In this document: piece by piece, positions 47,359-57,705 of the stretch | How the letters are laid out: each line of letters starts with the position of its first letter | Position numbering within the stretch: the first letter of the stretch is position 1 | NCBI GenBank assembly: GCA_030549175.1 | Contig: JAUKUA010000004.1 | Span: 4,526,001 to 4,590,000 of the forward strand | Direction: 5' to 3' | Source: Lasiosphaeris hirsuta | Taxonomy: Eukaryota > Ascomycota > Sordariomycetes > Sordariales > Lasiosphaeriaceae | DNA: 64,000 bases | The notes under the pieces: model-generated | Seen by the model: only the letters and a program-made list of their open reading frames with translations | The model's database searches: none | Told to the model about the DNA's origin: nothing | Made by a program: the position numbers and the translations under genes

Positions 47359-50128
47359 GCGACCCGTCCGACGCGTCGGTGAGGGGTTTTACACCAGACT
47401 CTTGTCCACCCACTGTAGTCAAATCCAGCAGCTTTACTATCCTAGTAGAGAATCGGGTCTTTCTCTTTCACTAGTTTTCTCAAACTTTGCTGTTAGAGGG
47501 GTCCGGGGGACGGTGTTAATATATAGTGTATTTAAAAGTGTCTAGAAACTTTGAGAATCACATATATCGCTGGTTGTGGCGATGTGGAGGTAAAATAGAG
47601 TTATGGCGAACTAAGCTGAAAAGGGTTTTTTGTCAAATACTAGGTATATCAACCGGAAAAGACATAACCAAGAGTGTGCAAAATATATTCATTTGATGGA
47701 GGTGCAGCATCATCTTATTCGTCGCCGCGCGCACCAAATCGTCCATGTCGCTGTCCAGTTCCACGAAAACGTGCCCAGCCAAAGCTGCTCTTGGCAGTTA
47801 AGCGCGCCAGCTTCCCTTCAAGGCTGGTACTCTGACGCGCACTGCTTCAGCCATGGGGGAAAGATGTGATAAATAAGGCTTGTTGGTTGGTGGGGTAGGG
47901 TTAGGATAAGGGCAGATGGACAGGAAAATCGGGTTCGGTTTCGTGAGGTAAGCCCAGTCGACGAGGGGATGACAGGTCCCTGGGCTCTGATTGGCCGAAA
48001 TTGGTCGGTATCTCCAGGTGGGGAGATGCGGGATGGAAGTATGTAGCAGATGTCTTTGGCTTGCTTTGGCTTGCTTTGGCTTGCTTTGGCTTGCTTTGGC
48101 TTGCCTTGGCGAGTTAATCGGCTGCAGGTGGGCTGATCAGCTTGTGGGTTTGACGGCGGCAAGAGGCCTGTGCGATTGATGCGCTTCCTTGAGATGCAGT
48201 TGCCGTTGAATGGGGGTGCGCAAACGCTAGATGATGTGTTGTTGGGTGGGCGCGTGAGGGTTTCATAACCTGTGGGAGCAATGTATGGTAATATATAGCT
48301 ATGAGCATGAAGTAGCAAGGTCTGACCTGTGCAGGCGCCCAGACCACCGCACAAAGTGGGCGGTGGTGCCTGTGGGGTAGCCTCAACAGCTTGTCGGCTC
48401 CCTCGGGATCGACGGCCTGAGGAACACCTGGAATCGAAGAGGGTTACTAGAGTTGAACAGCATCAAAGGGGCCAAAAGAAACAAAGGAGGGGAGTAAAAG
48501 CATCTAATGGTTTAGGATAGCTTGGATATCATCCGCAGTCATTTTGTCCTGCTGTTTGTTCAGTGATACAACAGAAGTTGTCGGGGGGTGGAGAAAAACA
48601 GTTCCTGGCCACCACTTCTCCTGGAAAGCAGTTTAAATTCGCGCTGCAGAAAGACATTATGGCAGTTTAGAAATGGGTAGTATAGTGAAATATACTAGTC
48701 CTAAGAATCAGGCCCTAGACTGTTTCCTTTTTGTCGGTCTGGCATACCAAGCAAGCGAGAAATTGAAAGAACAATTGGTCGTCCTTTTCCTTGGCTGCCT
48801 CACGCTTTTGACTTCATGATGTTGCTTGCTGTCATCCGTCTCTCTCTAGATTGTCTGATCCTCAAGCTAGGAAACCGTGCCATCAGTTGGGGAAATGACG
48901 GAGGACGGTCATGAGGATGATGGATATCAGGATCGCGGGAAGTAGGTAAGGTTGAACCAAAACTTCCGCCATCTTCTCCACGATGGGTAGTAGATTCCCC
49001 AAGATGGTCGGCAGCATCTCCAAGGCTTGGGTACATTACATTAGCAAAATATTAAGAGGCGACTCAATCAATCGGATTGGTTAACTTACCGAGGGCGAGA
49101 AAGGCAGCGCAGAAGACGGAAATCCTAGTCGTAGTATGTGCCCGACCCAAGGAGCATATCGCCGCGAAGGCGGCAACTAGCACCAAGGTAAGGGTAGGAG
49201 GGACCTGCCCCAATCGCTAAAGCTGTATCCGCCCTCGCAAATGTCGTTAAACCGTAACCTATTAATACCGACACACCAAGGCTAGCCGTGCCAGCACTTT
49301 CCGCAAGTCCCAGAACACCTTGGTGGTGGTCTGCAGGCCTTTAGCGAACCGACAATTTCGCTTAATTTAATAGGAGTCTAGCTTCACGGTTCAAGAACAC
49401 CATGACTGTAATTTTAGTCCTCAAGGAGGGGGGGGGGGGTTTCAAGGAGGCCACCATCAAGTTTTGTGTATTAGGGCTAGAATAGGTGTCTGATCGACCA
49501 TTGATTGATAGGTAGGGAGATCTCGTTGCTAATTCGCACATACAGAACACCAAGCAAGTGAGCACGGGCCTAGGCCTGTGCTTGTCATCTCAATTTGGAG
49601 TGAACAGTGAATGAATAAATACCTACCCGGCCCAGTGAACAGCACATCTATCTCGTCAAGCACGCCATTGCAATGGGCGGGCAGTAATTAAATTATTGAA
49701 AATTTCTCGTCCGTTTTCTATAATAACACCACCACAGCTCTACGAAAACACCACAGGATACGAACAAGCTCATCTTGGTCCCAACTTTAAGCAACTACAT
49801 CCTCGGCCTTCCATTTCAGCTCAACTACAAGCAATGGACTCATCCACCAGGCAAGAATTAATCATAAATGTTTTTTATTTGCTCGCGGTACCCCCTGGGT
49901 TCTCCAAGACTAGTACTGGATTAGTTAACGAGAGGCAGAGAACCGACCCTGCTGGGAATATTCGAGACTACCTTCCGGCAGTCGATTCGGCAAGTGTCGA
50001 GGTATGATACCACAAATCGCAAAGGGATAATTAGAGAAACTACCGCTCAGTCTGCGTTGGATACCTAGTCGCCATGATGTCGACATCGATGTGATGATGG
50101 ACATTATGAGAACTACCCTGACTGTAGG
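47359..50128. other. Gene-free region with decamer repeat
   Basis: About 2.8 kb with no supported gene. A decamer array lies at 48053-48110. A G-run is at 49431-49439. Several frames on both strands are short and low in complexity. Confidence 0.4.
48053..48110. repeat. Decamer array (CTTTGGCTTG)n, about six units
   Basis: Perfect or near-perfect 10-bp units. On the minus strand it reads as a KQAKASQSKP-type low-complexity peptide; this is a by-product of the repeat. Confidence 0.85.
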
Positions 50129-50584
50129 TCAGTCGGGTTTGGCTTTTGCGGGCATTGACCCGAAATGCCCTGCTGTTTCCGGGGCCCGGCTACGCAGACC
50201 AGCGGTACCTACGACGATGATGACTCGGGCGATGAGCACGAGGATAGCTCGGATGACGACACCGTCAACGCGGCATAGCTTCGCCGTATAAGTGCAAAGA
50301 CTCTTGGCCATCGCATCCTGGTTGAGCGGGATCTGGTGAACCAGATCAATAGCCAGTAGGACCACCATGTTGCCGGTAGTAGCGGTGCAGTTTCTGGCCT
50401 GCTGAGCCATGGCGGTGCTTCAGGCCTCGGCAGGCTGGGCATCGGCAGGCTGGGCATTGGTAGGCTGGGCGTTGGTGCTGTGGGCCTCGGCAGGGCGGTG
50501 GACCTCGCCCAGCTCAATATCGTTGATTTGACAATACGAGTCCATTTCGTATGCTGGAGGAGGAGAACTGATTGTGCGCTCCAT
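50129..50584 (-). pseudogene. Small single-TM protein with PPPAY motif, one in-frame TGA
   Basis: From the ATG at 50584 one frame runs to 50129 (152 codons) with a single TGA at 50420-50422. It encodes MERTISSPPPAYEMDSY (a PPxY-type motif), a short repeat of the form TNAQPADAQPAEA, then NMVVLLAIDLVHQI and a hydrophobic segment VVIRAILVLIARVIIVVGTAGL, ending in a basic tail. The TGA is one transition from CGA and fits the damage seen in neighbouring relics. The repeat is encoded by a GCATCGGCAGGCTGG-type array. Family unknown; a two-gene or intron explanation is less likely, since the frame is unchanged across the stop. Confidence 0.4.
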
Positions 50585-51116
50585 ATTAGCGATTGATAAA
50601 GTGAGAAATCTCAAGTCGAAATCGAGGGTGGGTGGGCAATATGTCTTACATTGATAGCCTATTTTGATGTTGATCTTCTTTAATGTTGTGTTGGGTGAAC
50701 CTTGCTTAGATAGTTCGTGGGATGGGGCTAGTGGGAATGCCAGGTGACTTCACTCCCATTCACCATTCACTGCAATGGGACAATAGGACAATGCCATTGT
50801 GCTCGGTAGGCCACCCATTAGTGCTGCCTGTTCAAATGCAGCTTGTCATATGAAAAAAGGCTAGTGGTGGATAGAAGGTACTGGGATCAAGACCGGTTAG
50901 CCTTGCCACCAGAATCGCCACCACCCCCACAGCAACAAATATTAGCCAAGCCGGTGGCTCCCCAAGGGCGTGCATGCATACTCTAATAATTCAGGGTTAG
51001 TCTCCTACCCCCAGTGACGGTTGCCTGCCGTCCCGTATGCTGTGTGACTTTTCATCTTTGACCTGGATATCGGACTTGCGGACCCGTTTAATTCGGGCAC
51101 TAGACCTTTCAAATAG
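50585..51116. other. Intergenic, nothing seen
   Basis: About 530 nt between the small membrane-protein pseudogene and the MITE. No open frame of interest. Confidence 0.4.
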
Positions 51117-51770
51117 AGGGCGTCACGGTGCACAACTAAGAAGCGTCTTCTGTGCACTACATCTCCATACATAACCCTGAAATAACCCTGAAAACGGCAA
51201 AGAGGGTACATTCAAGAATACTGCCGCACCGCGAGCAAGCCACACCACTGCCAACCTATTGAATGCCCACCACTTGCAAGGCCGGCCGCATGCCAATTGA
51301 GCGGTCCGACTGCCCACCACTTGCAGCCTTGCAAGCCAACACTTTTACCTTCAACACTGTATCAATTGACTATAATTGACTACGATTGAGTGCGACCGCT
51401 GCGACCGGTGCGACCGGCGGGGTAATTGGCGGGGTAATTGGCACGCAGGCCCTGCAAGTGGTGGGCAGTTGGATCGCTCAATTGGCATGCGGGCCGGCCT
51501 TGCAATTGCAAGGCAATTGAATCTCGCGATCGGCACGCAGGCCGGCCTTACAAGTGGTGGGCAATTGAATCGCAGGCTTATAAGGCTGCAAGTGGTGGCC
51601 TTCCCCTATGTGTGTGTGGCCTTCACCGCCTTTTTTGCTGACGGCCTTTGACGGCCGTTGACAGGTCTTGCTATCTATCTGTGGCTGGAAGGCGGTGAGT
51701 AGAAAAAGGGGGGTAGGCTAAAGTACCTAGTGCACAGAAGACGCTTCTTAGTTGTGCACCGTAACGCCCT
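51117..51770. mobile_element. Foldback MITE, 654 bp, 43-bp TIRs and 8-bp target duplication
   Basis: The ends are inverted repeats of 43 bp with one mismatch (outer end AGGGCGTCACGGTGCACAAC on the left, AGGGCGTTACGG on the right), ending GTGCACTA. The flanks are TCAAATAG (51109-51116) and TCAAATAA (51771-51778), an 8-bp duplication with one transition. Inside, arms at about 51235-51320 and 51450-51530 are also mutually inverted (CAAGTGGTGGGCAG...CAATTGGCATGCGG), so a single strand would fold into a long hairpin. There is no transposase. The 8-bp TSD suggests mobilisation by a hAT-type enzyme. Related sequence occurs near 7.7 kb. Confidence 0.8.
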
Positions 51771-52260
51771 TCAAATAAGTCAAAGGATTTAGACCTCTCT
51801 TTTAGTAGACTCACAACTCTTTTTTGGATATTTTTTTCAACGGCAAACTTGATGATGCTGCTCCAGATGTTGGTAGCTGTGCTGAATCGCATTGTATCGA
51901 GACGTTCAACTCCAGGTCCTCGAATAGTGGAGTTGTCATCGCCGACGCCGCGGATGGCCGGTATCGTCGTCTATATGTCCCTATAGCAACGCTTTCGGCG
52001 TCGAAAGAGTTCTACGACTGCTATAATTCCCGTTCTAGTTTAGCGTTTTTTTTTTTTTTGCTAATACTTCTCTCACCTACTGATGCAGTTTGGCTTGGCT
52101 GAGTCGTTCCTCATGCTCTGAATTTGCTGCTAGAGTGGACCGGTCAATGTGTTGAAGAAATCGAGGCAAGGATCGAAGCGGTATGTCGAAAGGAATGACA
52201 ACATGCCCTTAACATTGGCTGCTGATTTTGCTTCATATTATTGCGCAAACGAGAACCGCC

Positions 52261-55200
52261 TCACACTGAAAACCCTTTTCTCTCAAAAAGCCTTAGGATC
52301 TCCTGCAAAACATCCCTCTCCTCCTGCGATTCCGTCCCTGAAACACGGGCCGCAGCAGCCCTGTCTCTCAAGATTTCCAATCCAGACGTCCCGCTCCGAT
52401 CCTGCACGGCCGGATCCGCCCCTGCTGCGAGGAGAACAGAGCAAAGGTCATAGTTGTACGAGGCGATAGCGAGAGAGAGAGCCGTGCGCCCATCTCTGTC
52501 CCGGCGCTTGTCGACTTCGACGCCCCTGCACTTGGAAAGAATCTCCTCGGCCACCGCCGTCACGACGCGGTCGATGCGCTGGAGCCTCGGGAACTCGGCG
52601 AGGATGTGCAAGCCCGTCAGACCTTCGCCGGGGCCCACTGTGAACTCGAGCGTCTCGTCAAAGGTATCGAGAAGACGAAACAGGCTTCCAAGCAGCCGCA
52701 GGGTGTTTTGGTGCAGATCGGAAAGCAGATAGCCCAGGATGGTCGTCCCGGGGGGCGAGATGGTGAAGTTGAGGCCCCAGGCGGCGGGGTTGTTGATCAT
52801 GGCATGTCTGTCTTCCGGGGCGGTGCATTCGAGGATGAATGTGGCGAGTTCGAAGGAGGCGCGTGTTACCGCTCCAAAAAAAGGCGTCTGGCTGTGGTTT
52901 GATGGGATTTCGAACCTCGACCCAGCGCGGAGGAGGATGCGCGGGATCTCGAGGCCGCCGAAATAGTTGGCGTAATTCCCAAGGGCGGTTATGCTGCGGA
53001 AGTTGCGGGAGTCGACGTTGGCGCCGCGGGAAATGAGGAGCTCGGTGATGTCGGGGCGGTCTTGCTGGACGGCAAAGTGCAGAGGCGGCTGCTTCCGGAC
53101 GACATCGACGTGGTCAATCGTATCGGGCGCGAGGGCCAGGACGGCGTCAACGATATCGACACAGCGTAGAAGGATAGCCTGTGAGATTATCGGTGTGCCA
53201 TTCGGAAACACCATTCTGGCGCCGTTGTTCTTTAGCGCCGCCAGCGTGTTCGAAGCGGCCGTCTTGAACGATGGGCCATGGCGGCCGATTCTCCCCAAGG
53301 TCCCACCAATCCGGTAATAGTAACCCTGATCAAGAACAGGCTTCAAGAGAGGCCACTCGCCGTTCAGTATAGAGTCAGGATCAAGGAGCCCCTCGGCTTT
53401 CACGTGTTCAAGCATAGCGACAAGGGCATCGCTGCAGTGATAGGTGCACGCAAGCCACAGAGGTGTTGCTAAATCGTTCCTCTTGCTCGCAAGAAGGGGG
53501 TTTGCGCCGTAGCCAAGTAGTGCTCGCACTGCATTGACGCTGTTCCATGCGGCCGCCCGATGTAAAGGCGTTCCAGAAGCCAGCTCTTTGAAGGAAGTCG
53601 AGTGCCACCACTCCTTGCTTGTCTGGGCATGGACATTACCGTGCCCCTGCACGAGACGGGCAGCAAGGTCCTTGATCGAAGGATTGTCGTCGAAGAAAAA
53701 AAGCCAGTGTAGCGGGGTGTCTCCGCCATGGTCGGGAATCGAGGCGTCGGCGCCTCGACTGAGGAGCAGCGTGACGGTCGGGCTGTCCCCCGCCATACAT
53801 GCTTCTAGTAGAGCCGTTTGACCATCGGCGCCTTGTGAATTGAGGTAGCTGAGATCATCACCCCTGAGCTCTAACAGCTTCTTCACCAGAGGTAAATGAC
53901 CACAGCGCGCCGCGGAACGGAGGAGCGAACCATCATCACCTGCTCTATCCGGACCGTCAGCCCATTGACTTGAATCCGACCCCAGAAAGGGGCTTCCGAG
54001 ATCTGAAAAACCAGTCAGTTAGTTAGATTCCACTAACGCACATGATTTCAGTTCTCGTACATTGTTCTCTCCGACGAGCGAGCAGCCTTTCGAGTATATC
54101 TTGGCTGGCCGTCTCGTCAATAGCTGACAATTCATCGAGAGCCGTGATGAAGCCATCTTCGGCGCTTTGCTTCAAGAAAGGAAGGATCTCGTCCTGCCTC
54201 TCCTCAAACAGGCCTAAGCTAGTGGACGCGCGGTATACCACGACCTGGGCAATCTTAAGTCCGAGTTTGGCAGCCCGTATCAGCCAGTTTATCGAGTCTG
54301 AAGGTTTCCTCCCGCCCATAAACTCCAAGCAGCACAGTGACAGGATATACGCCGCTCCCGCCCGCTGTATATCGCTGATTTGACCGCCAGGGGTGTTTGA
54401 GCGTGACTCCAGACTCTCGAGGATCTGGACTTGGATTCTGGTTCCCAGGTGTCGGAGTTCCCGGAGATTGAACTGACCAGTATATGTAGCTCGACCACGC
54501 GGGGTTTCCTCTTGTTGGTGGCTGGATGCGTGTGGCGATGGTTGGCTTGTCGAAATTAGATGCGAGAGCGCTAACTCCAAGTTCCTTGAGGCTGGATCCC
54601 TTTGCAGAGTCAAATCAAACACCGCCCCGTATAGCAACGTTCCGGTGCTCAAAGTTCCGCTGGCTTTCTCCACCATTGATGCCGTTAACTTCAAGCGTCG
54701 AATCGCTTCCCGCGCAGCCTCGCCGTCGAAAGGGGCAGGAACTTCAGTCAGAGCCTCGAACGGATTTGCCCCGCCATTTGCGACATACCAGACAAGAAGA
54801 CCAAACGAGTAGGTGTCAGAAAGCATCATAGTTTCTCTAACCGGTTTCCCCTGGAGCAACTCTGGCGCCTCCCAATCCGCCGTCGCCTTTGGTAGCATTG
54901 GGACGTTGTCGCCGTCAAAAACTGAGAATCCAAAGTCGGAGAGCTTTGGGATGAAGGACTTGGCTTCTTGGCCACGGAACATCAAGATGTTGTCTGGCTT
55001 GATGTCCCCATGGACGATTCCGTTCGAATGCAGGTGCTGCAGGGCGTGCCCGACGGCGAAGCAAAGCTTCGTCTGGTCTTTGACGGAAACTTTCAACCCG
55101 CGACGGTAGCACGCCGACAGAGTTCCCATGTCCGCATACTCCATGATGAGGGACGGCCACATGTGCCCGGGGTTGTCGGTGTGTTCCTCCCACGAAACGG

Positions 55201-55612
55201 ACACCAACTTGGCGATATTCTCGTGTGTGCGGATTCGCTCGTCCGTCAGAACGCGCAGTTCCATGTGCAGCGCATAGAGTTGCTTCATGGTGCGCGCTTC
55301 GTCTTGCTGGTACTCAAAGATGAGCCGTGGCTGCTTGATCGCCCTCACAGCGCTCCGATACGCCCTCGAGCGGTAGACAGTAAACGTCGCACCCTGGCCG
55401 ATAAAAGCGGCCGCCTTCATAGCGGTGGATGACGGGTGGTCTTGACCATAGAGCTGCAGTTTGCTCGCCAGCCAGGTAATCGAGACATAATCGGGCGCCG
55501 TGGTGAGCGGCTCAATGGTGGTGAGAGCTCTCGCGGAGGATGTTTCCCGCTCTGCACTCTCCGCCACTGCTCGCTCCAGGCCCCAGAAACCTGAGCTCGA
55601 TGCTCTGGGCAT
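52261..55612 (-). CDS. Protein kinase with helical-repeat region and C-terminal ankyrin repeats
   Basis: About 1,110 aa in two exons. Exon 1 starts at the ATG at 55612; exon 2 ends at TGA 52261. Kinase domain (about residues 65-330) is complete: GQGATFTV glycine loop (72-79), AIK lysine K93, a candidate alpha-C Glu near 118, HGDIKPDN catalytic loop (201-208), DFG (226-228) and APE (249-251); activity is therefore likely. Residues 385-500 form Sel1/TPR-like helices (INWLIRAAKLGLKIAQ). After the intron come ankyrin repeats: DGSLLRSAARCGHLPLVKKLLEL, GQTALLEACMAGDSPTVTLLLSRGAD, GTPLHRAAAWNSVNAVRALLGYGAN, PPLHFAVQQDRPDITELLISRGAN and GRTALSLAIASYNYDLCSVLLAAGAD. Two splices restore the frame: 58 nt from GTACGA (joining to LGSPFLG) or 49 nt from GTGCGT. 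It is divergent from the HeLo gene. Confidence 0.85.
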
Positions 55613-55977
55613 TGTTCTGGAGATGACTGAGTTGTCCTTTTAGCGATTGTATATATATGTATCTAGGGAAAATGATGAAAAAGAATGGTGTGCTGCTCCC
55701 ACCTTTGAGATGTGTTGGCAAGCTGTATTGGCTGCATGGCCTGATGAGTAGAGCCGACGAGGTTACACAAGAAAGCCACACACCCTCCCCTCCTCTTTCA
55801 TCGGGGGCCATTTTCGGGACACGCCAATGAGGCCCCGGTCACGAATGGTCACGCCACGCCAGCAGGCGAGGGGGTGCGCGATTTCTCGCGACATGAAGAG
55901 CTGTGTCGATGAGAGAGGTGACAACACGGCAAAACGAAACTACGTCCCCGTGAAAAACAATCTCTTTACGTGCCAAG
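55613..55977. promoter_or_regulatory. Shared divergent promoter of the kinase-ankyrin and HeLo-pseudokinase genes
   Basis: Only 365 bp separate the two ATGs. A minus-strand TATA-like TATATATA near 55648-55657 lies about 40 bp upstream of the kinase ATG. Such a short head-to-head arrangement allows co-regulation, but this is inferred from spacing only. Confidence 0.55.
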
Positions 55978-57705
55978 ATGGCCAGCTTTCCTGTCGCAGC
56001 CTCGGCAATCGGACTCACCGTCACGACTTTCACACTATGCGTTGAAGGGCTTCAGGCCATTCGGCGCGCTCGCAGATCCCCAGGGACTATGCTGAACTTC
56101 GACATCGGAATCGATATAGAGACAGCAAGGTTGCTTCTCTGGGGGCATAATTCTGGCGTCGCTGCGGGCTTACTTGACCCGAGTTTGGAGCCCGTCCGGC
56201 CGCTCATCGATCGCATCCTCGGCACGCTCCTCTCGGGTCTCCGCGACGCGCAAGGGCTCAAGTCCAAGTACGGTATTCGTATTTCCGATGGCCAGGATAC
56301 GGACGCCCCAGCCGCCTCCATGTCGATGGATGGTCATGTTGACATACTCGGTCTGCCGGTACAAGTTGTCAAATTGGCGCTTCGCAGGCATAACGAACAG
56401 TGCAAGAGCCTCAAGGAGCAGACCAGTGTCTTTCAGAAGACCAAGTGGGCCATCAAGGACGAAAAAAAAGCTTCCAAGTTAGTCAAGGATGCCAAGTCAT
56501 TCGTCGATAGGCTCAATCAACTCCTGACGGAGAGCCAGAAGGCTTCGCTGGACGCCGAGACGACGGCCGTGAAGATTGCCATTTTGGGTACAAACTGGAA
56601 TCACCCAGCCAAAGCACTGGCTGCCATCGAGAACGCCACCTCGGGACTGCATGAATCCATCGCCATGCCCGCGCGGCTCTCCCGTCTCCGACTGGAGATG
56701 GAAATGGAAGTTGCCGCCCCGACCTTGGAACCAGGTTTAGGATCGCTGCCCCAGCCTCTGGTTCTAGCGCATAACCAAGTCCGGCCTTTGGACTTTAGTA
56801 GATCCCTGGTCAGACACGGCGGCAGGGACATGATAATTGAATGGCGCCATCTTCAAGCAAGGGAGGTATCAGGGGAGAAAGGCGAAGCACGCGCTAGGCA
56901 GGCAGCGCGGCTAGTACAACTATTCCAGGAACTACGAGGACATGAGAACGATTACCCCATTCTTGAGTGTGTCGGTTTTGTCGACAATCGGCACAATATA
57001 CCCGCTCGCCTGGGCGTTGCCTTCGCCATGCCTGCCAAGTCATTGGGCCCCGAAGCCAGCCCGCCGTGGTCGTTGCACGACTATCTCATGTCTAATAGGT
57101 TCGAAGCTTTCCTACCATCCCTCGGGGAGAGGTTCGAACTCGCTCGGAGGATCGCTAGGGGATTTCTCCAATTCTTCCAGTTTGGGTGGCACCACAAAAG
57201 CATCCGCAGCCACATCATCGGCTTCTTCCCGGAGAACGACTCACCGACTGTTCGTACCCCATACATTATGGGGTTCGCATACTCTCGGCCTCACGAGAAG
57301 GGCGTTTCGGACCAGGAACGCCGTACCACCGAGCTTCAGCTATACCAGCACCCCGAGGATCAGGGTCGGGATGAACCGGGGCACAAACTAATCTACGACA
57401 TGTACGGCATCGGCATGTTGCTCTTTGAGATTGGAATGTGGAGATCTATTGGAGCATACTACGCTCGATGGAATCGGAATGACAGGTCCTTGGAGGTCGG
57501 GTCCTTCGGTAGCAAGCTGATCGAAGTGGAGAGCGCCAATCTCGAGTTCCGGATGGGGTCGCATTTCAAGAGCGCCGTCATCGACTGTCTTACTAGTAAC
57601 TTGGGTACTGGGGAAGTAACCAATATGGAAGATCCTGGAGCCCGAGACTTGAAGCTCTCGTATTTTGAAAAAGTAGTCAAAAAGCTGGATCTTTGCAGGG
57701 CATAA
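55978..57705 (+). CDS. HeLo-domain protein with C-terminal pseudokinase-like domain
   Basis: Intronless, 575 aa. Residues 1 to about 230 resemble the HeLo domain of HET-S and related proteins: a hydrophobic N-terminal helix (ASAIGLTVTTFTLCVEGLQAI), IDIETARLLLWG (compare the DIAKARLSRWG region of HET-S), LIDRILGTLLSGLRDAQGLKSKYGI, then WAIKDEKKASKLVKDAKSFVDRLNQLL. HeLo domains are membrane-targeting death domains in fungal incompatibility. Residues 265-560 have a kinase-like C-lobe (SLHDYLMSNRFEAFLPSLGERFELARRIARGFLQFF, then YDMYGIGMLLFEIGMW), but the catalytic-loop position reads WHHKSIRSHII without the Asp, and the DFG position reads MGFAYS. No glycine loop is seen. It is therefore a pseudokinase by sequence. 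Domain order is that of MLKL (helical bundle then pseudokinase). Confidence 0.85.
   Translation: MASFPVAASAIGLTVTTFTLCVEGLQAIRRARRSPGTMLNFDIGIDIETARLLLWGHNSGVAAGLLDPSLEPVRPLIDRILGTLLSGLRDAQGLKSKYGIRISDGQDTDAPAASMSMDGHVDILGLPVQVVKLALRRHNEQCKSLKEQTSVFQKTKWAIKDEKKASKLVKDAKSFVDRLNQLLTESQKASLDAETTAVKIAILGTNWNHPAKALAAIENATSGLHESIAMPARLSRLRLEMEMEVAAPTLEPGLGSLPQPLVLAHNQVRPLDFSRSLVRHGGRDMIIEWRHLQAREVSGEKGEARARQAARLVQLFQELRGHENDYPILECVGFVDNRHNIPARLGVAFAMPAKSLGPEASPPWSLHDYLMSNRFEAFLPSLGERFELARRIARGFLQFFQFGWHHKSIRSHIIGFFPENDSPTVRTPYIMGFAYSRPHEKGVSDQERRTTELQLYQHPEDQGRDEPGHKLIYDMYGIGMLLFEIGMWRSIGAYYARWNRNDRSLEVGSFGSKLIEVESANLEFRMGSHFKSAVIDCLTSNLGTGEVTNMEDPGARDLKLSYFEKVVKKLDLCRA

Noticed and set aside
48053..48110. 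CRISPR-like regular repeats
   Set aside because: Direct decamer tandem repeats without spacers; an ordinary eukaryotic minisatellite.
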